DNA from: Marinobacter alexandrii | GTDB taxonomy: Bacteria; Pseudomonadota; Gammaproteobacteria; Pseudomonadales; Oleiphilaceae | Assembly (NCBI RefSeq): GCF_005871205.1 | Contig: NZ_SWKM01000016.1 | Span: 1-64,000 of the forward strand | Direction of reading: 5' to 3' | DNA length: 64,000 nucleotides | Shown here: piece after piece, positions 29,841 to 38,875 of the stretch | How positions within the stretch are numbered: position 1 is the stretch's first letter | Layout of the letters: each line of letters starts with the position of its first letter | Program-made: the position numbers and the translations under genes | Notes under the pieces: model-generated | Seen by the model: the letters and a program-made list of their open reading frames with translations, nothing else | What the model was told of the DNA's origin: nothing | Database searches by the model: none

Positions 29841-30332
29841 ATGAATGCTATGACCGCAATGACAGCGAGAAAAGACAAAGGCTTTACCCTCATCGAATTG
29901 GTGATGGTGATAGTAATTTTGGGCATCTTGGCGGCGTTTGCTTTGCCGAGGTTTGCGGATTTCGGCGGTGATGCGCGCAGCGCATCTGTTCAAGCACTCG
30001 CTGGTGCAATGAAGTCGGCAGCTTCGATTGCCCATGCAGATCAATTGTCTGATGGTGCAACCCTTGGAACGACGGTGACGCTTGATGGTCAAGCAATCAC
30101 GATGGTGAATGGTTACCCGACAGCTAATGCTGCCGGCATTGTCGCAGCTGCAGACATAGACACGACGAATGATTACCCCAGCTCGGGTGGTGGAACAGCT
30201 GGCGGCAACACTATCACATTCACTTTGCAAGCAAATTGCACGGCTAGCTACACTTCTGCAAACGCCGCAACCGACAATACGCCGCCGCTTACTGCTCCGT
30301 ACAGTGTTGCTGTAGATACTTCAGGTTGTTAA
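29841..30332 (+). CDS. mshA: Major MSHA pilin MshA
   Basis: The protein is 163 residues with a 14-residue leader (ending KDKG) and the pilin stretch FTLIELVMVIVILGILAAFALPRFADF. The mature C-terminal part is rich in Ala, Thr and Asn and has two cysteines (ANCTAS and the final Cys) for the disulphide loop. Base use is less GC-rich than neighbouring genes, common in variable pilin genes. A hairpin without a T run lies between this gene and mshC. Confidence 0.93.
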   Translation: MNAMTAMTARKDKGFTLIELVMVIVILGILAAFALPRFADFGGDARSASVQALAGAMKSAASIAHADQLSDGATLGTTVTLDGQAITMVNGYPTANAAGIVAAADIDTTNDYPSSGGGTAGGNTITFTLQANCTASYTSANAATDNTPPLTAPYSVAVDTSGC

Positions 30333-30387
30333 AGCGAGGTAGCTGACAACGCCAATGGTGTTAGCACTAATACTATATCCGTCCGTT

Positions 30388-30424
30388 GCCGACGAGCAGC
30401 AAGTGCAAATACGCGTTCGTCGGC
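30388..30424 (+). other. Stem-loop between mshA and mshC
   Basis: Perfect 8-base arms GCCGACGA (30388-30395) and TCGTCGGC (30417-30424) enclose a 21-base loop. There is no T run, so it is more likely a processing or 3'-stabilising structure that raises pilin mRNA over the downstream minor pilin mRNA than a full terminator. Confidence 0.5.
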
Positions 30425-30479
30425 GAGGATGGAGCCTAGTAAACCTGCTTAGACGCCCTTTAATATTTGGGAGAAGGGA

Positions 30480-30959
30480 ATGAGAATGGCGGCCGCTCCA
30501 AATTCGTCGGGGTTTACTCTTGTCGAGTTGGTGCTGGTCATCATTCTGATTGGTGTCCTATCCGCGCTCGGGGTCGGTCTGTTCGCCGGTCGCTCTGCTT
30601 TCTCTCCATTACTGGCCACCCAACAACTCTCCTCCGCCACGCTGCTTGCCCAACAGGCAGCGCTGGCGGGGAATTCCTCCTCAACATTAACCATCCGCCA
30701 GACCAGCGACGAGCTGATTTTCCTGGCCGCATCATCCCAATTCAGTCTGCCTCGCAGTGGTTCCACTCTGGCCTATCGCGTCGCAGGCAATCCCTTTGCT
30801 GACGTGCCAGCAGGCGGTATCGATATTGGCTTCAGCCCTCTGGGTCGAGTTGCCTCTCCTGCCGCACGAACCAACATCGATTTCCGGATTACCGGGGATA
30901 GTACTTTCAATTTGTGCCTGAGTTCTTTGGGCGCGGTGTTTGGTGAGGCGTGCCCATGA
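30480..30959 (+). CDS. mshC: Minor prepilin MshC
   Basis: The 159-residue prepilin has a leader ending SSG and FTLVELVLVIILIGVLSALGVGLF. GAGAAGGG precedes the ATG. It is a MshC/GspH-type minor pilin expected at the pilus tip or in initiation. It overlaps mshD by ATGA. Confidence 0.85.
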   Translation: MRMAAAPNSSGFTLVELVLVIILIGVLSALGVGLFAGRSAFSPLLATQQLSSATLLAQQAALAGNSSSTLTIRQTSDELIFLAASSQFSLPRSGSTLAYRVAGNPFADVPAGGIDIGFSPLGRVASPAARTNIDFRITGDSTFNLCLSSLGAVFGEACP

Positions 30960-31465
30960 GGTGTCGGGCGAGCTTCTCGGAAGACCAAACCGGTGCAACT
31001 CTGGTAGAGCTTGTGATCACTATCGTTATCATCAGCGTTGCCATTGCCGGAACCGTGGGGGCGTTCTCCCTGATTGCCGGGCGCAGTGCGGATCCGCTGA
31101 ATCAGACCCGTGCTGTTGCACTGGCACAGATCTACATGGATGAAATTCTGGGACGAGGTTACGACGAAGCCACTCCCGTGGGCGGTGTTCCCAAGGCGCC
31201 CGGGTGTAATGTGAATACCGAAGAGGCCGACCGTGCCGACTACGACGACGTTGATGACTACAACGCCATCACAGATGCCACGCCTGAAAACGCCGAAGGT
31301 GATTCTCTGGGGGCGGACTACAACAACTTCCGAATTTCTGTGGCCGTCCAGTGCGCCGGTGCTGAGGTAGGGCTTGCCGGGGACGATGCCAAGCGTATTG
31401 ACCTTGCCATCACCGATCCCAGCGGACAGGGCTATAATTTCTCGGTCTACAGGGCGAATTACTGA
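30956..31465 (+). CDS. mshD: Minor prepilin MshD
   Basis: The ATG at 30956 gives 169 residues, with GAGG upstream and a four-base overlap with mshC. A GTG at 30950 is possible. The prepilin site is unusual: EDQTG followed by ATLVELVITIVIISVAIAG, so position +1 of the mature pilin is Ala rather than Phe, while the essential Glu5 is retained. It is GspI-like. Confidence 0.83.
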   Translation: MRCRASFSEDQTGATLVELVITIVIISVAIAGTVGAFSLIAGRSADPLNQTRAVALAQIYMDEILGRGYDEATPVGGVPKAPGCNVNTEEADRADYDDVDDYNAITDATPENAEGDSLGADYNNFRISVAVQCAGAEVGLAGDDAKRIDLAITDPSGQGYNFSVYRANY

Positions 31466-32250
31466 TGCGCCGACGCGACGGATTCACCCTGATCGAGCTG
31501 TTAATGGTGATCGTGCTGCTGAGCATTGTGGCCACTGTTTCAGTGCGGTTTGTCAGCCTGTCGACCCGAGGCGCTCTGGATACCAGTGCTCGCCAGCTAC
31601 GAGCGCTTCAGGCCGTTGTGATCAGTGAGCAGATCACCCGCGAACTGCGGGAAGCGTTTCCGCTATCGGTGCGCAACAACGGCTCCTGTCTAGAATGGCT
31701 GCCCTTGGAAGCCGGCACAAACTACCTGAATCTGACCTCTGGCCCCAGTTTCGATGAAATCGAGATTGCGTCCTTTGCCCAGGTTCCCGCCGTAGGAAAT
31801 ATACAGGCTGTCGTCTACGGCTACGGTACAAGTCCCACCACTACGGCTGAGCTATACGGAGGAGCCGACCCCGGTCCGGTGTCGGAGACCATATCATCGA
31901 TCGACAACTCGACCTCGCCCGCAACCATAACTCTATCCGGCAGCCATCGGTTCAGTTCCACGTCACCGGCACGACGTCTGTTTGTGGTAGGGGCGCCGGT
32001 GAGTCTTTGCCAGAGCGGACGCTTTCTTTACCGGTACAGTGGTTATGCGCCAGCCTCTACCCAACCTATGCCACCAACGGGTACACCCGAGGTGTTGGCG
32101 GCGAACCTGATTGGTGTGGTGGATTTCGATTTCCAGCCGGCCACATTACAAAGGGCGGCTGTCGTACAGTTTACCTTTGAGTTGGCCAGCGACGACGGCA
32201 ATGAAACAACCACGGTCAGCCAGGAGGTTCAGATCCGCAATGTTCCCTGA
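31465..32250 (+). CDS. mshO: Minor prepilin MshO
   Basis: The protein is 261 residues with the short leader MRRRDG and FTLIELLMVIVLLSIVATVSVRF. It is a GspJ/PilW-size minor pilin. The ATG overlaps the mshD stop by one base. Two cysteines at NGSCLEW and SLCQSG may form a disulphide. Confidence 0.87.
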   Translation: MRRRDGFTLIELLMVIVLLSIVATVSVRFVSLSTRGALDTSARQLRALQAVVISEQITRELREAFPLSVRNNGSCLEWLPLEAGTNYLNLTSGPSFDEIEIASFAQVPAVGNIQAVVYGYGTSPTTTAELYGGADPGPVSETISSIDNSTSPATITLSGSHRFSSTSPARRLFVVGAPVSLCQSGRFLYRYSGYAPASTQPMPPTGTPEVLAANLIGVVDFDFQPATLQRAAVVQFTFELASDDGNETTTVSQEVQIRNVP

Positions 32251-32653
32251 CACCTTCCCGAATCGACAGCGCGGCGCCGGTCTGCCGGTCGCCTTGTTTG
32301 TGATTACCGTCCTGGCATTAATTGTCGTCAGCATGGCCCAGCAGCAGGAGAGTGCCGGGGCAGCTGTCGGCCAACAGATCCTCTCCCAGCGGGCGTTCTA
32401 TGCCGCCGAGAGCGGCGCCCAGGTGGCGGTGACCGAGGCGCTGGACGGCGGCAGCTGCGGCTCGGTGACGGGAACAGTGAACTATACTCAAGCGGCTCTT
32501 GCTGGCTGCAATGCCAGTCTGAGTTGTTCATCGGTGCAGGCAGACATTGACGGCGACTCAACCCTGGAGAGCGTCTACACCCTGGTCAGTGTCGGCCAGT
32601 GTGGCTCCGGCACCGAGGCCGCATCCCGTACCGTGGAGGTTCGAGTCCGATGA
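32240..32653 (+). CDS. mshP: MSHA biogenesis protein MshP (PilX-like)
   Basis: The ATG at 32240 with GGAGG upstream gives 137 residues. The N-terminus NRQRGAGLPVALFVITVLALIVVSM is the glycine-hydrophobic pattern of PilX/MshP proteins, and RAFYAAESGAQVAVTEAL follows as in PilX_N families. It overlaps mshO by 11 bases and mshQ by four. Confidence 0.83.
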   Translation: MFPDTFPNRQRGAGLPVALFVITVLALIVVSMAQQQESAGAAVGQQILSQRAFYAAESGAQVAVTEALDGGSCGSVTGTVNYTQAALAGCNASLSCSSVQADIDGDSTLESVYTLVSVGQCGSGTEAASRTVEVRVR

Positions 32654-35600
32654 CTGCAGTCGTAACCTGGGTTCGTTGTGCGTTGTTGATTCTGGTTATG
32701 TTGGTCCCCGGATGGGCGCATGCCTGGAAAATGGAAGCCGGCACCCTGGATCTTCCGCAGACCACGAACGTCAACAGCCTGTTTTCCTTTTCCTTCAAGC
32801 AAACGTACGCTTCGCCGCCCATCGTGGTGGCGTTGCCCACCGATGACGGCCCAAACGCTTCGGCATTGCGTATTACCAATGTCACCGCCACGGGGTTCCA
32901 GATGGCCCAGGTAGAGCCGTTCTCCGAGGATGGCCCTCACACCAACATGACTGTCAGCTATGTGGCGGTAGAACCGGGCAGCCATACCTTGCCTGATGGC
33001 ACCAGCCTGGAAGCAGGTATGCTCTCCAGTCGGCCTGCCGTTGGCGGTGATTTCGTGCAGTTCAACGGCCGGGGCACCACCGCTTGGGGACGTCATACCT
33101 TTGCCTCGGGATTCACCGGCCAGCCCATGGTGCTGGGGGAAATCCAGACCCTGAATAACGAAACCAACGCGATTCCGGACGAGTCGTCGAATCCCTGGCT
33201 AACCACCGTATTCAACGACGTTAACAGCATCGGCTTTGATTACGCTCTGGAGCGGAGTGAGCTGTACGATAGCCGGGCAGGCAACAGCAGTAACTACTTT
33301 TTCAATCCCCTGAGTCGCCCTGAAACCATTGGCTACATTGCCTTCGAGAATACTTCTGGATCTGCTTTCAGAACCGTAGGGAATGTAAACGTGATTTTCG
33401 AGGCCCGCACCGTAAGCAACGTGGTAAGGGGTTGGGATGATGGCTGTAGATCCATCAATTTCAGCAGCGGCTTTAGCTCGGCGCCGGTCGCCCTAGCCAG
33501 CAAGATCAGCCGACGTGAGGCAGACGGTGGCTGGTTGCGTCAGTGTTCGGTGTCCAGTGCTTCGTTATCCCTGGTTATCGATGAAGACGATGCCCAGGAC
33601 CGTGAGCGTAGCCACGTATCCGAAGACACCAGTCTGTTGGCGTTCTCGCAGGCGTTTACCTATGACTCGGAAGCGCGGCCACCGGTGGCCGAACCCCTGA
33701 TGCTGGAATCCCGCTCGGTGACCGTGCAGCCGGGTGTCGCAACCAGCGTAAATTTTGAACAGGTTTATCCCTCGCCACCGGCTGTTTTTGTGCTAGGTGA
33801 TGACAACAATCCCGAACCATCTGCGGTGCGTATTCGCAACGTGACTGACCAGGGCTTTGAGGTGTTTCCGGCGGAGCCGCCCCTGGCACTTATTTATCCC
33901 CCTGCGGCCGACCAGCCAACAACGATTCACTACCTCGCTGTCACTTATGGCCAGCACCAGTTTCCCGACGGCACCCGATTGGAAGTAGGGCAGTTACCAT
34001 TGCAGACAGATCCTCTCCTTAATCTGTTGGGGCCCAATTGGTCACGACTGAATTTTCTAACTCCCTTTAGTAACACGCCCGCCGTTATCAGTCATATCCA
34101 GACTACAGCCAATGAAACCTCGGCCCCAGCGGATCGGTCGAATCCTTGGTTTACAGTGGCCCAAGACCAGTTGGGGCCATCCGGTGTGGATCTCGCTCTG
34201 GATCGAGCAGAAACGATCAGCATTTCAATTTCCAGCCCGGAAACTGTCGCCTATCTGGCGGTAGAGCAGGGCGTGATTAGCGATTTCGTGGATAACGATG
34301 GTCAGATAATCAGCGCCGAAGCTCAGGTCACGGCCGATCAAATACGCGGTACCGTGAACTGCAACTCCATAAATTTCCTGCAGTCGTATCCTGCGCCTCC
34401 GAGGGTGATTGGCTCTCAGGCGACTCGAGATGGTGGCGATGGTGGCTGGCTTCGTCGTTGTTCGGTCGGTACTGCGAGTGTTGACCTTAAAATTGAAGAG
34501 GATTGGGCTATTGATCGCGACCTTAGCCATACCACCGAACGAGCCAGTTTTTTGGCTTTCTCCGAGAATTTTGCCGCAGACTTTTCGCTTCGGGCCATCT
34601 ATGGGCTGGAGGGGCCGAGTTGGCAGGGAAGCCCAGGCGAAGTTCGTGAGCTTAGAGGAACAGGTCTGGACGGTCGGGGCGTAAACAATCCCAGCGCCGA
34701 ACCGGCCAAAGTTTGTTATGGCGCGACTTTAAGTGGTGGCTCTTACATCGACATTCCGCACAATTCTGAGTTGTCGGTGGACGAAGAATTCACCGTCATG
34801 GCGTGGATCAATATTGGGACTTTGCCTTCCAGTGGCAACCTGAAAACCATTGTCTCGAAAGATGAGAATTACGAATACCATGTGAATAGTAACGGCGAGT
34901 TGTTCTGGTGGTGGAACACCAGTACTGGCGCTACCCGGTCGTTTACCTCTGGTTATCGCCTGCCAACAAATACCTGGGTACATACCGCCATCACCTATTC
35001 TCGGCGAGACGGCGAGCAGCGTATCGTGGTGGATGGGGTTGCACGGGCACGACAGAACTACAGCGGTGAGTCGCTGAGTCTCAATACAGACCCTTTTCAG
35101 ATTGGCGCAGACCAGGGCTATGGTGGTCGTGAGTTTGAGGGCCAGATTGATGAGGTACGTCTGTATGGCCGGGCGCTGTCTGATGCGGCCATTTTACGCG
35201 AGGCCAACCGCAGCCGCCCCTGTGCCCAGGTCCTTGATCATTTCCGGATAACGGTTCCGGCCACAGGAAGTGTTTGCGCCCCGATCGATGTCGAGATCCA
35301 GGCCGAAGATGCGGGTGATAACCCTTTGGTGGGTTATCAGGGCACCGTAAGTCTGAGCACCAGCACCGACCACGGTAACTGGCAGAAGGTTATGGCAGGT
35401 GGTCCCCTGACGCCTGATCCGGACACCGACGACGATGGCCAGGCGAGGTATCAGTTCGATCCGGCCGACAACGGCGCGGTCACCCTGGGCCTTGCCAACA
35501 GTCGGGCAGATCGATTGACCATTACCGCCCAGGATACCTCCGGGGGACAATCCGGAGTCTCCAGTGTGGTGGAGTTCCGGGAAAATGCCCTTGTGGTGTC

Positions 35601-37374
35601 ACTGGCTGACAGCTTCGGTGCCGACGTGATTGCCGGCCGGCCCCATAGCCTGGAAGCGGAAGTATTGAGGCGGGACCCCATCAGTGGCGAATGTGGCCGT
35701 GTTGAGGCCTACGACGGCCCCATCGATCTTCGAGCTTGGTTGGATCGTCAAGGGGATGATCCGGGCGGAGCTGCGCCTGGTCTGAACGGTGGTGCCGGCT
35801 CTGTCACTTTGCCGTCGTCGCGGCCCGGCGAGACCAATCTCACAGTGGACTTTACCCAGGGACTCGCGCAGCTACAGCTAAGCCCGTCGGACGTAGGCCA
35901 TTATGTGCTTGAGCTGGAAGACCGTGAGTCGGGCCTTATTCTGGACGAAAATGACGCACCGCGCACCATAGCAGGTACCAGTGCGGCGCTGTCGGTTCGA
36001 CCCTTTGGGTTTGCGGTTACGGTGGCCGGCAATCCGGCGGCAACCGGCTCGGCCGGAACCGCTTTTGTGGCCGCAGGTCGATCTTTTAATATCGGGGTCA
36101 GGGCTGTTCAGTACGACAGTGCTGATGACAGTGATTTCGACGGTCAGCCCGACGGGCATAATGATAATACTGCCGATAAAACGGTGGCTCTGGCGACCAA
36201 CAACGCGACTCTTTCTGACAATGCCACCGTCGTCAGCTTCGATGATTCCGTAGTGCTGAGCGGCTACCTGATTGCGGGGCCCCCTGGCCCGCCTGATCCA
36301 GCTGATCCCGGGCTGGCGGGGTTGAGTGGAGTGAGTGGATTCAGTGGTGGTTCAGTTAGCGGTACTGCGCGTTACAACGAGGTGGGTGTCATTGAAGTGG
36401 CTGCGGCATTCAGCAGCGCCTATCTGGGCCGCTCGATTGATTTGGTCGGTGATAGTGGCCCGGTGGGACGCTTCCATCCGGAACACTTTTCTCTGGAGGG
36501 GCAGATGGACGGTGTGCTGGCGGCCCAGTGCAATGGGTTCACCTACACCGGCCAGAGCTTCGGCTACGCCACGGCGCCAGAGTTCACAATCGCGGCAAGA
36601 GCTTATAACGGTGGCGGCCCCGGCCTTGGGTCCATCACCCGGAATTACCGGGACGACTGGCAAAAGCTGGCGTTGGCCGATGTTTCCCGGAATGATCCTA
36701 CCGCTGACAGCATCCAGACAGGCCTCGATGGCAGTCTGTTGGCAGTTGCAACCAGCCCGGGCACGGCGACGTTAACGCCGCTGGGTAATGGGTCCCTGGT
36801 GTATAGGCAGGGCGCTGACACTTTTGTGTACACCCGCAACAACAACGCTCGGATCGCCCCATTTGATGCTGCGCTTGAGGTGGACGTTACCAGCGTTCAG
36901 GACAGCGATAGTGTGGCCTTGTCAGCCGCCAATTTGCCGGTGTTACTACCCTCAACGGGCACCTCGATCCGCTACGGACGGCTGGCGCTGGAAAACGCCT
37001 ACGGCCCGGAGACCATGGCATTGCAGGTGCCATTTGAGGCGCAGATCTGGAATGGCTCCCGTTTCACACGCCATACCGATGAAAACTGCTGGGCCTACAA
37101 CACTGCCGATGCGGGGGTGACCAACACGCCGCCTAATACGTCGGTTGATGCCAGATCCGGCACTCTAACCAATGGGATCGCCGCGTCAGGCGGGGAACTG
37201 GTGCTTACGATGCCGGGTAACGGCAACACTGGCTCTGTGCGGGTTGAATACCCGGTGCCGACGTATTGGCAGGACGATTTTGACGGTGATGGCACCATCG
37301 AAGATCCGTCGGCGATTGCCACGTTTGGCGTCTATCGCGGGCACGACAGGGTCATCTACTGGCAGGAACGCTGA
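32650..37374 (+). CDS. mshQ: Giant MSHA-associated surface protein MshQ with duplicated lectin-like module
   Basis: The ATG at 32650 gives 1574 residues with a signal peptide (LLILVMLVPGWAHA). Two similar modules follow (about 21-345 and 348-645). Each contains a beta-rich segment with SPP or YPSPP and ITNVT/IRNVT-GF patterns reminiscent of H-type lectins, a paired-cysteine segment (CxSINF ... QCSV/RCSV) and an LLAFS/FLAFSE ending. A LamG/concanavalin-like domain (about 698-855), an Ig-like region (about 862-975) and a DUF6701-type C-terminal half complete it. It closes the msh locus and is probably an adhesin or tip protein. Function is inferred from position and domains only. Confidence 0.82.
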   Translation: MTAVVTWVRCALLILVMLVPGWAHAWKMEAGTLDLPQTTNVNSLFSFSFKQTYASPPIVVALPTDDGPNASALRITNVTATGFQMAQVEPFSEDGPHTNMTVSYVAVEPGSHTLPDGTSLEAGMLSSRPAVGGDFVQFNGRGTTAWGRHTFASGFTGQPMVLGEIQTLNNETNAIPDESSNPWLTTVFNDVNSIGFDYALERSELYDSRAGNSSNYFFNPLSRPETIGYIAFENTSGSAFRTVGNVNVIFEARTVSNVVRGWDDGCRSINFSSGFSSAPVALASKISRREADGGWLRQCSVSSASLSLVIDEDDAQDRERSHVSEDTSLLAFSQAFTYDSEARPPVAEPLMLESRSVTVQPGVATSVNFEQVYPSPPAVFVLGDDNNPEPSAVRIRNVTDQGFEVFPAEPPLALIYPPAADQPTTIHYLAVTYGQHQFPDGTRLEVGQLPLQTDPLLNLLGPNWSRLNFLTPFSNTPAVISHIQTTANETSAPADRSNPWFTVAQDQLGPSGVDLALDRAETISISISSPETVAYLAVEQGVISDFVDNDGQIISAEAQVTADQIRGTVNCNSINFLQSYPAPPRVIGSQATRDGGDGGWLRRCSVGTASVDLKIEEDWAIDRDLSHTTERASFLAFSENFAADFSLRAIYGLEGPSWQGSPGEVRELRGTGLDGRGVNNPSAEPAKVCYGATLSGGSYIDIPHNSELSVDEEFTVMAWINIGTLPSSGNLKTIVSKDENYEYHVNSNGELFWWWNTSTGATRSFTSGYRLPTNTWVHTAITYSRRDGEQRIVVDGVARARQNYSGESLSLNTDPFQIGADQGYGGREFEGQIDEVRLYGRALSDAAILREANRSRPCAQVLDHFRITVPATGSVCAPIDVEIQAEDAGDNPLVGYQGTVSLSTSTDHGNWQKVMAGGPLTPDPDTDDDGQARYQFDPADNGAVTLGLANSRADRLTITAQDTSGGQSGVSSVVEFRENALVVSLADSFGADVIAGRPHSLEAEVLRRDPISGECGRVEAYDGPIDLRAWLDRQGDDPGGAAPGLNGGAGSVTLPSSRPGETNLTVDFTQGLAQLQLSPSDVGHYVLELEDRESGLILDENDAPRTIAGTSAALSVRPFGFAVTVAGNPAATGSAGTAFVAAGRSFNIGVRAVQYDSADDSDFDGQPDGHNDNTADKTVALATNNATLSDNATVVSFDDSVVLSGYLIAGPPGPPDPADPGLAGLSGVSGFSGGSVSGTARYNEVGVIEVAAAFSSAYLGRSIDLVGDSGPVGRFHPEHFSLEGQMDGVLAAQCNGFTYTGQSFGYATAPEFTIAARAYNGGGPGLGSITRNYRDDWQKLALADVSRNDPTADSIQTGLDGSLLAVATSPGTATLTPLGNGSLVYRQGADTFVYTRNNNARIAPFDAALEVDVTSVQDSDSVALSAANLPVLLPSTGTSIRYGRLALENAYGPETMALQVPFEAQIWNGSRFTRHTDENCWAYNTADAGVTNTPPNTSVDARSGTLTNGIAASGGELVLTMPGNGNTGSVRVEYPVPTYWQDDFDGDGTIEDPSAIATFGVYRGHDRVIYWQER

Positions 37375-37397
37375 GCGGGTCTGGCGACATCGCCCAC

Positions 37398-37427
37398 AAA
37401 AAAGGGGCAGCCCTCTCAGACTGCCCC
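37398..37427 (-). terminator. Rho-independent terminator of ntrC
   Basis: On the minus strand the repeat GGGGCAG / CTGCCCC is followed by six T residues. No T run follows on the plus strand, so mshQ has no strong terminator of its own. Confidence 0.85.
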
Positions 37428-37447
37428 TGGAAAACGAGCCCGGTGGC

Positions 37448-38875
37448 TCAATCGTCATCTCCTTCGGGGTGGTCCAGCCCCAGTTCATTGATCTTCCGGG
37501 TCAGGGTGTTGCGCCCCCAGCCCAGCAGCACCGACGCATCCCGGCGGCGGCCGCCGGTGTGCTTCAGGGCGGTTTCGATCATGATCTTCTCAAATTCTGG
37601 TATCGCATTATCGAGAATGCCTTTCTTGCCGCGCTTCAGTTCCTGTTCGGCCCAGTTACGCAGGCCTTCCTGCCAGGTGGTGCCCACGGTGGGTGTTTCC
37701 GCCTGATGCAGCAGTTCTGGCGGCAGGTCATCTATGTGGATCTCGCGGCCACTGGCCATCACCGTCAGCCAGCGGCAGGTGTTTTCCAGCTGGCGGACGT
37801 TGCCGGGCCAGGGCAGGGTGGTGAGGTATTCCTCGGCGTCTGGCCGCAGGATTTTGGATTCCACCGCCAGTTCCTTGGCTGCCCGCTTCAGGAAGTGTTG
37901 CATCAACCGGGGAATGTCTTCACGCCGTTCCGCCAACTTGGGTAGGTGCACCCGGATAACGTTCAGACGGTGGAACAGATCCTCCCGGAAGGAGCCGGCC
38001 TGGACCAGTTTTTCCAGATCCTGGTGCGTGGCGGCAATGATGCGCACGTCCACCTTGATGGGCGTGGTGCCGCCCACTCGGTAGAACTCGCCATCCGCGA
38101 GTACCCTCAATAGGCGGGTCTGGGTGTCGGCGGGCATGTCGCCAATTTCGTCCAGGAACAGAGTGCCGCCGTTGGATTGCTCAAACCGTCCCTGGCGCGC
38201 GGCGCCGGCACCGGTGAAGGCGCCTTTCTCATGTCCGAACAGTTCGGATTCAATCAGGTCTTTCGGGATGGCCGCCATGTTCAGGGCAATGAACGGATGT
38301 TTGGAGCGCGGGCTGTGATTGTGTAGCGCCTGGGCTACCAGCTCCTTGCCGGTGCCGCTTTCACCGTTGATCAGCACCGTGATGTTGGAGTGCGACAGCC
38401 GGCCGATGGCGCGAAAGACCTCTTGCATTGCCGGGGCTTCGCCAATGATCTCGGTATTGCGCTGGGCGCTTTCGGCAAGTGGCTCGGCGCTGGCTTTTTT
38501 CTCGTGGCTGTGGGCCACTGCCCGTTTGGCCAGCGCAACTGCATCATCCACGTCGAACGGCTTGGGCAGGTACTCGAAGGCGCCTGTCTGGTAACTGGTC
38601 ACCGCACTCTCAAGATCCGAATGCGCGGTCATGATGATCACCGGCAGATCGGGGTGGGCCTCAACAATCTGGGACAGCAGGGTAATGCCGTCAACCCCGG
38701 GCATCCGGATATCGCTGATAATGGCGTCTGGTTGTTCGTGCTCGAGGCGCATCATGATGCTCTCGCCACTTTCGAAAACCCGGGGCTGTAAACCGGCCTG
38801 GTTAAGGGCGCGCTCCAGCACCCAGCGAATACTGCGATCGTCGTCTATGATCCAGACGTTTGCCGGTTGGCTCAT
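37448..38875 (-). CDS. ntrC: Nitrogen regulation response regulator NtrC
   Basis: The start is set at the ATG at 38875 (MSQPANVWIIDDDRSIRWVL), giving 475 residues with a GGAGGA site and an ATGA overlap with ntrB. A receiver domain (1-120, phospho-acceptor Asp55 in DAIISDIRMPG) precedes the AAA+ domain with Walker A GESGTGKE and the sigma54-contacting GAFTGA loop. A Fis-type helix-turn-helix ends it (GGRRRDASVLLGWGRNTL). NtrC activates sigma54 promoters such as the one before glnA. Confidence 0.98.
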   Translation of the reverse strand: MSQPANVWIIDDDRSIRWVLERALNQAGLQPRVFESGESIMMRLEHEQPDAIISDIRMPGVDGITLLSQIVEAHPDLPVIIMTAHSDLESAVTSYQTGAFEYLPKPFDVDDAVALAKRAVAHSHEKKASAEPLAESAQRNTEIIGEAPAMQEVFRAIGRLSHSNITVLINGESGTGKELVAQALHNHSPRSKHPFIALNMAAIPKDLIESELFGHEKGAFTGAGAARQGRFEQSNGGTLFLDEIGDMPADTQTRLLRVLADGEFYRVGGTTPIKVDVRIIAATHQDLEKLVQAGSFREDLFHRLNVIRVHLPKLAERREDIPRLMQHFLKRAAKELAVESKILRPDAEEYLTTLPWPGNVRQLENTCRWLTVMASGREIHIDDLPPELLHQAETPTVGTTWQEGLRNWAEQELKRGKKGILDNAIPEFEKIMIETALKHTGGRRRDASVLLGWGRNTLTRKINELGLDHPEGDDD

